Shown here in pieces: positions 37,741 to 44,097 of a DNA stretch of 44,097 nt. The stretch comes from an uncultured Eubacteriales bacterium (lineage in GTDB: Bacteria > Bacillota > Clostridia > Oscillospirales > Oscillospiraceae). Under the pieces are notes generated by a model. That model had not been told where the DNA came from and ran no database searches. It saw only the letters and a program-made list of their open reading frames with translations. The position numbers and the translations under genes were made by a program. The stretch is taken from contig CATJWI010000127.1 in assembly GCA_949744075.1 (NCBI GenBank), forward strand, positions 1-44,097, in the 5' to 3' direction. Every line of letters begins with the position of its first letter. Position 1 is the stretch's first letter.

Positions 37741-38487
37741 ATGAAGAAAAAGGCGGGGAAAGGAGCCCTGGTCCTGGTCTTTTGGCTGGGGGTGTGGGCG
37801 GTGTGCGCGCTGGCGGTGGGGAGGGAGCTGCTACTGCCCTCCCCGGCGGCGGTGGGACGGACTCTGTTTGCCCTTGCGGGGACAGGGGACTTTTGGCGCG
37901 CCCTGCTGGCCAGCCTGGGCCGGGTGACGGTGGGTTTTTTGCTGGGGGCGGCGCTGGGCACCGTCCTGGGGGGAGCCACCGCCCTGTCCCGGTGGTGGGA
38001 CCTGCTGGCCTCCCCCGCCCTGCGGGCGGTGCGGACGGTGCCGGTGGTGTCCTTTATCCTGCTGCTCTATTTTTGGCTACCCACCTCCCAGGTGCCGGTG
38101 GCGGTGTCCGCCCTCATGGCCCTTCCCGTGGTGTGGCGCTCCGCCCGGCAGGGGGTGGCCTCCGCCGACCCCCAGCTGCTGGAGCTGGCCGGGGCCTACA
38201 GGCTGGGCCATTGGCGGACCTGGAGGCTGGTGCGGCTCCCCGCCGCTCTGCCCGCCCTGGCCGCCGGGTGGGAGACCGCCCTGGGCCTGAGCTGGAAATC
38301 CGGGGTGGCGGCGGAAGTGTTATGTCAACCAAAATGGGCGTTGGGTACCGGGCTCCAGGTCTCCAAGGCTTATCTGGACACCCCGGGGCTCTTTGCCTGG
38401 ACGGTAGCCATCGTGTGTCTGAGCCTTGGGATGGAGGGACTTTTGCGGCTGGCCCTCCGCCGTTGGAAGGGGGGCGGTGAGGGGTGA
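37741..38487 (+). CDS. ABC transporter permease, SsuC/TauC type
   Basis: A 248-residue inner-membrane permease with about six segments. The cytoplasmic coupling (EAA-type) loop is LLELAGAYRLGHWRTWRLVRLPAALPALAAGWETALGLSWKSGVAAEVL, which contacts the ATPase; the C-terminal half is typical of BPD_transp_1 permeases. It begins three bases after the binding-protein gene and overlaps the ATPase start (GTGA). Together they form one importer. Confidence 0.93.
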   Translation: MKKKAGKGALVLVFWLGVWAVCALAVGRELLLPSPAAVGRTLFALAGTGDFWRALLASLGRVTVGFLLGAALGTVLGGATALSRWWDLLASPALRAVRTVPVVSFILLLYFWLPTSQVPVAVSALMALPVVWRSARQGVASADPQLLELAGAYRLGHWRTWRLVRLPAALPALAAGWETALGLSWKSGVAAEVLCQPKWALGTGLQVSKAYLDTPGLFAWTVAIVCLSLGMEGLLRLALRRWKGGGEG

Positions 38488-39047
38488 TCCGGGGAGAAAA
38501 CATCACCGTCCGTTTTGGAGACAAGATGGTGCTGGATCATTTGACGGTATCGGTCCCCGCCCAGGGGCTCACCTTCCTCTCGGGCCCCTCGGGGGCGGGG
38601 AAGACAACCCTCCTGCGGGTGCTGGCGGGGCTTTTGGTCCCGGAGACGGGGAGAGTGTTCCTGCCCGGCCGGCCGGTGCTTCTCTTCCAGGAGGACCGGC
38701 TGTTTCCCGGCCTCACGGTCCGGCGGCAGGTGGAGGCGGTGCTGCCCAAGGCCCGCCGTCGGGAGGCGGAGGGCTGGCTGGAGTTGGTAGAGCTCTCCGG
38801 CGCCGGAGACAAGCTGCCCCAAGAGCTCTCCGGTGGTATGGCCCGGCGGGCAGCCCTGGCCCGGACCCTGGCGGTGGAGGGGGAGGTCTATCTGCTGGAT
38901 GAACCCTTTGCCGGGGTGGACCTGGCCCGGGCGGGGCGCATCCTGGACCGGCTGCGGGGGCTGGGAAAGCCCATCTTTCTCACGGGCCATGCCCCGGAGT
39001 TGGAAGGGCAGTGCGATAGGAGAGTGGAGATAGGAGATGGGAGATAA
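38484..39047 (+). CDS. ABC transporter ATP-binding protein, short form
   Basis: A 187-residue ATPase: Walker A GPSGAGKT (34-41), Q-loop LLFQEDRLFPGLTV, signature LSGGM, Walker B VYLLDEPFAGVDLA and switch histidine in LTGHAPEL. It is shorter than the usual 240-260 residues because the C-terminal domain is missing. The start is GTG overlapping the permease stop. The last nine codons (RRVEIGDGR and stop) are written entirely by a GGAGAT-type repeat that also occurs at 2465, which suggests that the repeat trimmed or rewrote the gene end. Confidence 0.92.
   Translation: MIRGENITVRFGDKMVLDHLTVSVPAQGLTFLSGPSGAGKTTLLRVLAGLLVPETGRVFLPGRPVLLFQEDRLFPGLTVRRQVEAVLPKARRREAEGWLELVELSGAGDKLPQELSGGMARRAALARTLAVEGEVYLLDEPFAGVDLARAGRILDRLRGLGKPIFLTGHAPELEGQCDRRVEIGDGR
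39014..39045. repeat. GGAGAT-type purine repeat, copy in the ATPase gene end
   Basis: GATAGGAGAGTGGAGATAGG then AGATGGGAGATA; 20 bases identical to 2471-2490. It codes the last residues of the ATPase and runs up to its stop codon. Confidence 0.7.
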
Positions 39048-39092
39048 AGGAGAAGATCGGCCTTGGGACTGCCCGTCGATTTTTCCCACCCC

Positions 39093-39115
39093 GTAGGGGC
39101 GTGCATTGTGTGCCC
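39093..39115. repeat. GTAGGGGCG-type element, partial
   Basis: GTAGGGGCGTGCATTGTGTG then CCC, a short imperfect inverted repeat of the family also seen at 13684, 42593 and 44067. Confidence 0.45.
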
Positions 39116-39158
39116 ACTGCCTCCACCCCTTCGCAAACGGCTCTTTCCCCAAAAAGGA

Positions 39159-39206
39159 AACAGGCAGAGACGGCGCGCCGCGCTGTCTCTGCCTGTTCTG
39201 TTTTTT
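39159..39206. terminator. Bidirectional terminator between the ABC operon and DUF1576 gene
   Basis: Stem ACAGGCAGAGAC and its complement with a GGCGCGCC inner part; TTCTGTTTTTT on the plus side, TTTCCTTTTT on the minus side. Confidence 0.9.
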
Positions 39207-39218
39207 GCGGCTGTCCCC

Positions 39219-40571
39219 TCAATCCTTGGGGGAAGACGTGGGCGTAATGGGCTCGTCGTGCTCGAAGGTGTCGAAGTAGTCCTCGTCCTGGAGCACCGGC
39301 CGGCGGTGGCGGACGATGGCCGTCAGGGTGGGGTAGAGGACGATGGCCACCAGCCCGGCGGAAAAGCCGTTGTTGTAAAGGTTGAGCCCCCCCACAGGGG
39401 CCCCGGTGCGCAGGACCAGGGCAGAGTGGAGGAAGCCGGCCAGAATGCCGGCGGGCCAGCCGAAGCAGCCGGCAATGGGGGCCAGGGTGGTGCAGAACAT
39501 GCCGGCGATCTGGGAGGAGGGGTCGGTGAGGTTCCACTGCATGGTGAGCCCTCCCAGCACCATGCCCAGCAGGATGGGCACCACGTTGCGCCAGTGCTTG
39601 CCGTAGGCGGAGAAGCCCACGATGGTGAAGATACCGCCGATGACGGGACCGTTCAGGTCCCCGCCGATGAGGAGGACATAGGCGATGCTCACCAGGCCCG
39701 TGACCCCCATGTTGATCAGGGTGGGGGCGGCGCCGTATGTACGCAGGAAGTCGTTGGGGGCCCGGCCGGTGGAGCGCAGCAGGTACCGGTAGCCGGCCCA
39801 GGCGGCCCAGGGGGGCCGGTTGCAGAAGAAGAACCCGGCGATAATGCACACCAGGCACATGCCGACGAGGATGGGGCCCAGGATATGGTTATAGCCGGTG
39901 GCCCAATAGAGGGCGGACTCGGGTGGTATGCCCATGGCGATGATCACCGGCACGATCATCATGGCGGCCAGGCCGCAGGCGAAGCCCATGTTGTAGATAT
40001 TCATGCCGTTCTGGATCTTGAAGGTGTAGGCCGACAGGGAGGGCAGTACGAAGCCGATAAACATGCCCACCAGGATCCCAGCAAGCATGTAGCCGGGTCC
40101 GCCGCCGTTATAGAAGCAGATATGGCTGACGATGGGAGACAGGCAGGTGGCCAGCAGTCCCACATTGCTGCAAGTGGCGAAGGGCTCGTTGCGGAACCGG
40201 GCGTAGCAGTAGGCGCCCAGGATGAAGGGCCAGATGTTAAAGATGTCTTTGCCGAACAGGGAGAACCCGCTCATCAGGCCCAGCACGGCGATGGTAAAGC
40301 CGTTGAGGGGGTCCTTGGCCAGCCACAGCACCAAAAGGGTGGCCAGGGTCACCAGGGCGGAGTTCACCAGGGCGGCCCCAATGCCCGCCAGAGCGATGTA
40401 GTCGGTGATCAGGGTGTCCGGGGTGAGGACGATGAGCTTCAGGCCCTGCCAGATGTTTTCCGGAGTGTCCAGCAGAAAAGCCAGAAGGATCCAAAAGGCG
40501 CAGAAGCACAGGGACGCGGGATAGATCTTTTCATAGCGCAGCTTTTGCTCGTGGGGTATCTGGTCTCTCAT
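39219..40571 (-). CDS. DUF1576 multi-pass membrane protein
   Basis: A 450-residue membrane protein with about 11-12 segments, matching the DUF1576 family of clostridia, whose function is not known. Conserved-looking stretches are IFNIWPFILGAYCYARFRNEPFATCSNVGLLATCLSP, NMGFACGLAAMMIVPV, and the C-terminal GWPAGILAGFLHSALVLRTGAPVGGLNLYNNGFSAGLVAI. The two similar glycine-rich halves (about 190-215 and 380-410, NMGFACGL and NNGFSAGL) hint at an internal duplication, as in transporters. GAGGGGG fixes the ATG. It starts 25 bases after ribF on the same strand and is probably co-transcribed with it. Confidence 0.83.
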   Translation of the reverse strand: MRDQIPHEQKLRYEKIYPASLCFCAFWILLAFLLDTPENIWQGLKLIVLTPDTLITDYIALAGIGAALVNSALVTLATLLVLWLAKDPLNGFTIAVLGLMSGFSLFGKDIFNIWPFILGAYCYARFRNEPFATCSNVGLLATCLSPIVSHICFYNGGGPGYMLAGILVGMFIGFVLPSLSAYTFKIQNGMNIYNMGFACGLAAMMIVPVIIAMGIPPESALYWATGYNHILGPILVGMCLVCIIAGFFFCNRPPWAAWAGYRYLLRSTGRAPNDFLRTYGAAPTLINMGVTGLVSIAYVLLIGGDLNGPVIGGIFTIVGFSAYGKHWRNVVPILLGMVLGGLTMQWNLTDPSSQIAGMFCTTLAPIAGCFGWPAGILAGFLHSALVLRTGAPVGGLNLYNNGFSAGLVAIVLYPTLTAIVRHRRPVLQDEDYFDTFEHDEPITPTSSPKD

Positions 40572-40596
40572 GGGGAGGCCCCCTCTCATGTTTCGG

Positions 40597-41499
40597 TTAA
40601 AGAGCGAAAAAATAATCCTCGGTCTGCTGGGCGTTTCGCATGACCTCTTCCTGTAATGCCTTTAGTGTATCAAATTTTTGTTCGGGACGCAAGTAGTCAT
40701 AGAACTCCATTCGCACTTCCTGGCCGTAAAGGTCGCCGTTGAAGTGGAGCAGGAAGCCCTCTACCGTCACCGCGTTGCCGTCGTCCAAGCTGGGCCGGAC
40801 CCCCACGTTGGTTACCGCTGGGCGGCTGTCCCCGTTTTCAAAGATGGCCTTTGTGGCATAGACCCCGTAGGCGGGCACCAGAATGCCGGGGGCGAAGTGG
40901 AGGTTCACCGTGGGAAAGCCCAGGGTGGAGCCCAGCTTCTTGCCGTGGGCCACCGTATCGGTGAGCACATGGGGGTGGCCCAGGAAGTGGACCGCCCGGG
41001 CCATCTCCCCCTGGGCGATGAGGGTGCGGATATAGGTGGAGGAGATGGTAATGCCCTCCTCGGCCACCTTGGGCACGATGTCGCAGCCGATGCCCAGCTG
41101 GGCGCACAGCTCCTGGAGCCGCTGGGGGTTGCCCTCCCCCTTGTAGCCGAAGTGGTAGTCGTGGCCTGCCACCAGGTGGACCGCCCCGTACTCCTTCACC
41201 AGCAGCTCGGTGACGAACTCCCGCCAGGGGGTCTTCATCATCCGCTGGTCATAGTGGCCCACGATCACGTCCCGGATGCCGTAGCACCGGCGCATGAGCC
41301 CCGCCCGGTCCGCCGGAGTGGACAGCAGGGGGGTGGGAGATCCGGTGATGACGCTGCCGGGGTGGGCGTCGAAGGTAAAGGCGGCGGGGATGGCCCCCAG
41401 CTCCTGAGCCCGCTGGGCGCAGAGGGACAGCAGGGCCCCGTGGCCCCGATGAACGCCGTCGAAGAAACCCAAGGCGATGACACGCTTTTTAGTATCCAC
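40597..41499 (-). CDS. ribF: Bifunctional riboflavin kinase / FAD synthetase
   Basis: A 300-residue enzyme that makes FMN and FAD from riboflavin. The N-terminal nucleotidyltransferase domain has RVIALGFFDGVHRGHGAL (the HxGH-type motif) and ISSTYIRTLI; the C-terminal kinase domain has GSTLGFPTVNLHF, YGVYATKAIF, PAVTNVGVRPS and the catalytic GFLLHFNGDLYGQEVRMEF. The best start is a GTG nine bases after AAGGAG. It lies after truB in the rbfA-nrnA-truB-ribF order. Directly upstream is a relic that repeats its first 11 conserved residues. Confidence 0.94.
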   Translation of the reverse strand: MDTKKRVIALGFFDGVHRGHGALLSLCAQRAQELGAIPAAFTFDAHPGSVITGSPTPLLSTPADRAGLMRRCYGIRDVIVGHYDQRMMKTPWREFVTELLVKEYGAVHLVAGHDYHFGYKGEGNPQRLQELCAQLGIGCDIVPKVAEEGITISSTYIRTLIAQGEMARAVHFLGHPHVLTDTVAHGKKLGSTLGFPTVNLHFAPGILVPAYGVYATKAIFENGDSRPAVTNVGVRPSLDDGNAVTVEGFLLHFNGDLYGQEVRMEFYDYLRPEQKFDTLKALQEEVMRNAQQTEDYFFAL

Positions 41500-41530
41500 G
41501 GTGTAAAACTCCTTGCAAATGGAATGAGAG

Positions 41531-41607
41531 GCGTTCATCTGCGAGCGCCAGCGAGCCGCCGCCGTGCGGCGTTACTGCAATCAATTGCTTTGGCCAAGGG
41601 CCAAAGC
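41531..41607. repeat. Structured palindromic element between truB and ribF
   Basis: Contains GCTTTGGCC-AAG-GGCCAAAGC (41587-41607, perfect 9-bp arms) and a CGCCG/CGGCG hairpin near 41559-41571, plus GCGAGCGCCAGCGAGC. It begins exactly where the ribF-like relic loses similarity. It looks like an inserted repeat unit; other copies would have to be found in the genome. Confidence 0.5.
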
Positions 41608-41654
41608 CACGCCGTCGAAGAAGCCAAGGGCAATAACTCTTCTTTCCCGTTCAT
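41608..41654 (-). pseudogene. Relic of a ribF 5' end
   Basis: Codons at 41608-41640 (minus strand) read RVIALGFFDGV, identical in protein to ribF residues coded at 41452-41484, although several codons differ (22 of 26 bases alike in the central part). An ATG at 41652-41654 lies just upstream but is one base out of frame; adding one A would give a start MKRERRVIALG. Similarity ends at a palindromic element. It looks like a broken ribF start left in place after an insertion or a partial duplication. Confidence 0.6.
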
Positions 41655-41658
41655 AGGT

Positions 41659-42570
41659 TCAAACCTCATAAAAACTCTTGATAATGGTCAGCCTTCCGCC
41701 GCTGCACCGGCTGAGGGCCAAGAACTCCCCGGTCTCCCCGTAGACCCGGTATTCCCTCTCCTTCAGCTTGGGGGTGGAGAGGGCGGTGCCGTTGCGGACC
41801 TTTTTCTCCCCCTGGGCCTTCAGATGGAGGGCAGGCCGGTCTCCAAAGAGACTGTCCACCGGCAGCAGGAGGGAGGCAGGGTCGGGATGCTGGAGGATCT
41901 CTTCCAAAGTGTGGGCCTGGCCCAGGGAAAAGCCGCAGGCCTCGGTGCGCTGAAGGGCGGCCATGACGCCCCCGCAGCCCAGGGCCTGTCCCATGTCGTG
42001 GCAGAGGGTGCGGATGTAGGTGCCCTTGGAGCAGTGGATGCGCAGGAAGCAAGCGTTGGGCAGTTCAGGCCAGGGCTGGCCGGGAACGGCGGCCTTGACC
42101 CTCCCGCCCCAGACGGCCGTCAGGGCGTGGATGGTGACGGTCCGGGGCTTCCGCTCCACCTCCTGGCCCTTCCGGGCCAGCTCGTAGAGCTTTTTGCCGT
42201 TGATCTTGACCGCTGAGTACATGGGCGGGACCTGCTGGATCGCCCCGGTAAATTGGGGGAGAATGGCCTCCAGCCGTTCTTTGGCGTCCTCGGGCACAGG
42301 CCGCTCCTCCAGGGTGGTCCCCCAGACGTCTTGGGTGTCGGTGGTGAGGCCCAGCTGGAGAAGGGCCAGGTATTCCTTCTCCCCCGATTCGGCAAACTCC
42401 ACTGCCCGGGTGGCCCTGCCGAGGAAGACGGGCAGCACCCCAGTGGCCATGGGGTCCAGAGTACCGGCGTGGCCCACCCGCTTTTCATGAAACACGCCCC
42501 GGAGCTTGGCGCACACGTCCATGGAGGTCCAGTCCTGGGGCTTATTGACGATGAGAATACCGCTTGGCAT
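41659..42570 (-). CDS. truB: tRNA pseudouridine-55 synthase
   Basis: A 303-residue enzyme that makes pseudouridine 55 in the T-loop of tRNA. It begins MPSGILIVNKPQDWTSMDVCAKLRG, and the catalytic aspartate is D39 in GHAGTLDPMATGVL; MYSAVKINGKKLYELARKG and CSKGTYIRTLCHDMG follow. A C-terminal PUA-like part is present. GGAGGTGTTCCC precedes the ATG. It lies between nrnA and ribF in the conserved order; a repeat element separates it from nrnA. Confidence 0.96.
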   Translation of the reverse strand: MPSGILIVNKPQDWTSMDVCAKLRGVFHEKRVGHAGTLDPMATGVLPVFLGRATRAVEFAESGEKEYLALLQLGLTTDTQDVWGTTLEERPVPEDAKERLEAILPQFTGAIQQVPPMYSAVKINGKKLYELARKGQEVERKPRTVTIHALTAVWGGRVKAAVPGQPWPELPNACFLRIHCSKGTYIRTLCHDMGQALGCGGVMAALQRTEACGFSLGQAHTLEEILQHPDPASLLLPVDSLFGDRPALHLKAQGEKKVRNGTALSTPKLKEREYRVYGETGEFLALSRCSGGRLTIIKSFYEV

Positions 42571-42592
42571 GGGAACACCTCCGGGGGATCAG

Positions 42593-42666
42593 GTAGGGGC
42601 GGCATACATACCGCCCGATGGAGACAGATGAAAGAGACAGGCGGGCGGCATATATGCCGCCCCTAC
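42593..42666. repeat. GTAGGGGCGGCATA inverted-repeat element
   Basis: GTAGGGGCGGCATACAT at the left end is repeated inverted, with one mismatch, as ATATATGCCGCCCCTAC at the right end; a second inner copy of CCGCCCG/GCGGGCGG flanks a 30-base centre. Total about 74 bases, small-MITE-like. The TAG stop of nrnA (42663-42665) lies in its right arm. Confidence 0.75.
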
Positions 42667-43613
42667 GACCCTTGCACCTGGCGGATGGAGGCCATAATGG
42701 CCGCCTTGGCCTGGGGCACGGTGCCCTTTATGGTGCAGCCCGAGGCGGCGGCGTGGCCCCCGCCCCCCAGAAGGCCGCAGACGGTGGAGGCGTTGAGCTC
42801 GGGGCCGGTGCGGACCGAGAGCTTGCACTCCCCGCCCTCCAGCTCTCGGATGGTCACTGAGGTCCTGACCCCCTCCAGCTGTCCCACAAAGGCGGCGATG
42901 TCCTCCAGGTCCTCCTCGGTGGCGTGGAGTTCGGCCCGGTCGGCCAGGGTGATGGCGGCCAGGGCGATGGCTCCGTCGTCATGGAGCTCCATGGTCTCCA
43001 TGATCCGGGCCTCTACCCGGAGGCGGACATAGCTCTTGGTGCGGAAGTGCCGCTTGTTGACCGCGGCGGCATCAAAGCCGGTCTCCATCAGCGCCGCCGC
43101 TACCCGGTGGGTGTTGGGGGAGGTGTTGGAATACATGAAGCAGCCTGTGTCGGTGGCGACAGCCACATAGAGGGGCAGGGCCATGGCGGCGTCCACTGGG
43201 AACCACTGGGTGAGGATGGAATAGAGGATCTCCCCACAGGCGGCCTTGTCCGCCTCCAGGCAAAGGTTTTGGGCGAAGCCTGTGTTGGAGGGGTGGTGGT
43301 CGATGGCCAGCTCCACCTTGCCCTTGTATTTCCGGGCGCTGTCGGGGAAGAGTCCCTCACTGGCGATGTCCACGCTGACTACCGTGTCAGGCTGAAAATC
43401 CGATGGGGCCAGGGTGTCCCCCCAGTAGGAGGAGAAGAGGGAGGTGGCGTCCTCGTTGGGCAGGACAAAGGCGGTCTTGCCCAGCTTCCGCAACCCCAGG
43501 CACAGGGCGATGGCACAGCCGATGGTGTCTCCGTCGGGCCGCTTGTGGGTCAGGATAAGAAAGCCATCCCGGTCCCGGAGCCATTGGGCGGCTTGCTGAC
43601 AGCTGAGGTTCAT
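42663..43613 (-). CDS. nrnA: DHH-family nanoRNase / pAp phosphatase
   Basis: A 316-residue DHH/DHHA1 phosphoesterase of the NrnA type, which degrades short RNA oligonucleotides and 3'-phosphoadenosine-5'-phosphate. Metal ligands are H23, D27 and D29 (THKRPDGDT) and D105-H106-H107 (IDHHPSN); VAVATDTGCF supplies a further Asp and the C-terminal GGGHAAASG is the DHHA1 motif. It overlaps rbfA by four bases (ATGA) and precedes truB, the usual Firmicute order. The stop codon is supplied by a repeat element, so the last residue or two may not be original. Confidence 0.94.
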   Translation of the reverse strand: MNLSCQQAAQWLRDRDGFLILTHKRPDGDTIGCAIALCLGLRKLGKTAFVLPNEDATSLFSSYWGDTLAPSDFQPDTVVSVDIASEGLFPDSARKYKGKVELAIDHHPSNTGFAQNLCLEADKAACGEILYSILTQWFPVDAAMALPLYVAVATDTGCFMYSNTSPNTHRVAAALMETGFDAAAVNKRHFRTKSYVRLRVEARIMETMELHDDGAIALAAITLADRAELHATEEDLEDIAAFVGQLEGVRTSVTIRELEGGECKLSVRTGPELNASTVCGLLGGGGHAAASGCTIKGTVPQAKAAIMASIRQVQGS

Positions 43614-43960
43614 AGCCTGCCCTCCCGGTCTAGGTCCTCCATGATCTGGAGGATATGGGCCCCCTTGGCCATGGAGTCGTCCCGGACAAACTGGAGTTCG
43701 GGGGTGGCCCGGAGGGACAGGGCGTGGCCCAGCTCCCGGCGGAGATAGCCTGAGGCGGATTTGAGGCCCTTGATGACCTCGTTTACGTCGCTCTGGTCCA
43801 GGACGCTGACATAGACCTTGGCGTATTTCAGGTCAGCAGTGGTGTCCACCGCGGTGATGGAGATCAGGCCGTGGACCCGGGGGTCCTTTACGCTGCGGAT
43901 CAGGTCGGCCAGGGTGCGCTGGATCTCTTCATTGATACGGCCCATGCGGGTGGCGGACAT
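43610..43960 (-). CDS. rbfA: Ribosome-binding factor A
   Basis: A 116-residue KH-type protein needed for late 30S maturation and cold growth. It reads RMGRINEEIQRTLADLIRSVKDPRVHGLISITAVDTTADLKYAKVYVSVL, then LKSASGYLRRELGHALSLRATPELQFVRDDSM, the complete family pattern. AGAGGTGATCTT precedes the ATG. It is first of the run rbfA-nrnA-truB-ribF visible here; infB would be expected just beyond the window edge. Confidence 0.96.
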   Translation of the reverse strand: MSATRMGRINEEIQRTLADLIRSVKDPRVHGLISITAVDTTADLKYAKVYVSVLDQSDVNEVIKGLKSASGYLRRELGHALSLRATPELQFVRDDSMAKGAHILQIMEDLDREGRL

Positions 43961-44066
43961 AAGATCACCTCTTTAGAAAAGTAAAAGTGGAAGGGAAAAG
44001 GCCGGGGGCGGGGGACGGCCCTGCATGGTTTTTTGGCCTTACCGCACATAAAACCGCCCGGTCTTT

Positions 44067-44090
44067 GTAGGGTCGGATATCATCCGCCCG
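44067..44090. repeat. GTAGGG-type element near the window edge
   Basis: GTAGGGTCGGATATCATCCG then CCCG, an inverted repeat (CGGAT/ATCCG) of the family seen at 42593. The rest of 43961-44097 shows only the rbfA leader and GC-rich sequence without a clear gene. Confidence 0.5.
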
Positions 44091-44097
44091 GTGCGTA

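Noticed and set aside
2465-39045. A CRISPR array from the GGAGAT repeats
   Set aside because: Copies are single and far apart, low in complexity, with no spacers or cas genes.
41535-41654. A 39-codon ATG frame across the ribF relic and palindromic element
   Set aside because: It starts in the relic and continues out of frame through a hairpin-rich element; composition is not protein-like and there is no conserved motif.

Overview
The window is a high-GC chromosome segment of a spore-forming, butyrate-producing gut Firmicute, most likely of the Oscillospiraceae (Flavonifractor / Intestinimonas / Lawsonibacter type). The evidence is the clostridial butyrate enzymes (Thl, Hbd, Crt, Bcd and a butyryl-CoA:acetate CoA-transferase), the spore maturation pair SpmA/SpmB, an AbrB-type regulator, an LCP cell-wall ligase and the Firmicute-style gene order rbfA-nrnA-truB-ribF. 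The species cannot be named from sequence alone. No rRNA, tRNA, CRISPR array, transposase or prophage core was seen.

Layout. 1-11.5 kb: butyrate / 3-hydroxyacyl-CoA region. It holds thl (3' end), hbd and but; a divergent sigma-54 activator; a double-hotdog (R)-enoyl-CoA hydratase behind a -24/-12 promoter; crt, a fused CoA-transferase and a GntP permease; then bcd and a MarR regulator. 11.6-27.7 kb: mainly housekeeping genes: galE and a sugar nucleotidyltransferase, rhomboid protease, murI, DUF1934-argS, a processive glycosyltransferase, two small flavin/folate-fold proteins, a CAT-nudix-methyltransferase-rsmI run, an AT-richer hydrolase, abrB and spmAB. 26.8-31.1 kb: a MerR/GyrI regulator followed by a beta-aminoacyl-CoA ammonia-lyase, a class III CoA-transferase and a BrnQ-family carrier. 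31.2-33.9 kb: an Rrf2 regulator and an aroF-tyrA operon behind a tyrosine leader peptide and attenuator. 33.9-39 kb: an XRE regulator facing a membrane protein with three Ltp repeats, an LCP protein, a small unknown protein and an SsuABC/Thi-type ABC transporter. 39.2-44 kb: a DUF1576 membrane protein and ribF, truB, nrnA and rbfA on the minus strand.

How the parts fit (inference): crotonyl-CoA is the hub. The GntP permease, fused CoA-transferase and (R)-hydratase could bring in external (R)-3-hydroxybutyrate. The MerR-controlled carrier, CoA-transferase and ammonia-lyase could bring in a beta-amino acid such as 3-aminobutyrate. Both routes would finish through Bcd and But as butyrate. EtfAB, which Bcd needs, is not in the window.

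Regulatory architecture is unusually readable here: a sigma-54 promoter, a MerR promoter with a 19-bp spacer and matching dyad, a tyrosine attenuator, a bcd promoter lying inside the left arm of the upstream terminator, and a perfect 24-bp palindrome between the XRE gene and the Ltp-repeat gene. Two dispersed repeat families (GTAGGGGCG-type inverted repeats and GGAGAT-type purine repeats) sit at gene ends and in several cases supply stop codons.
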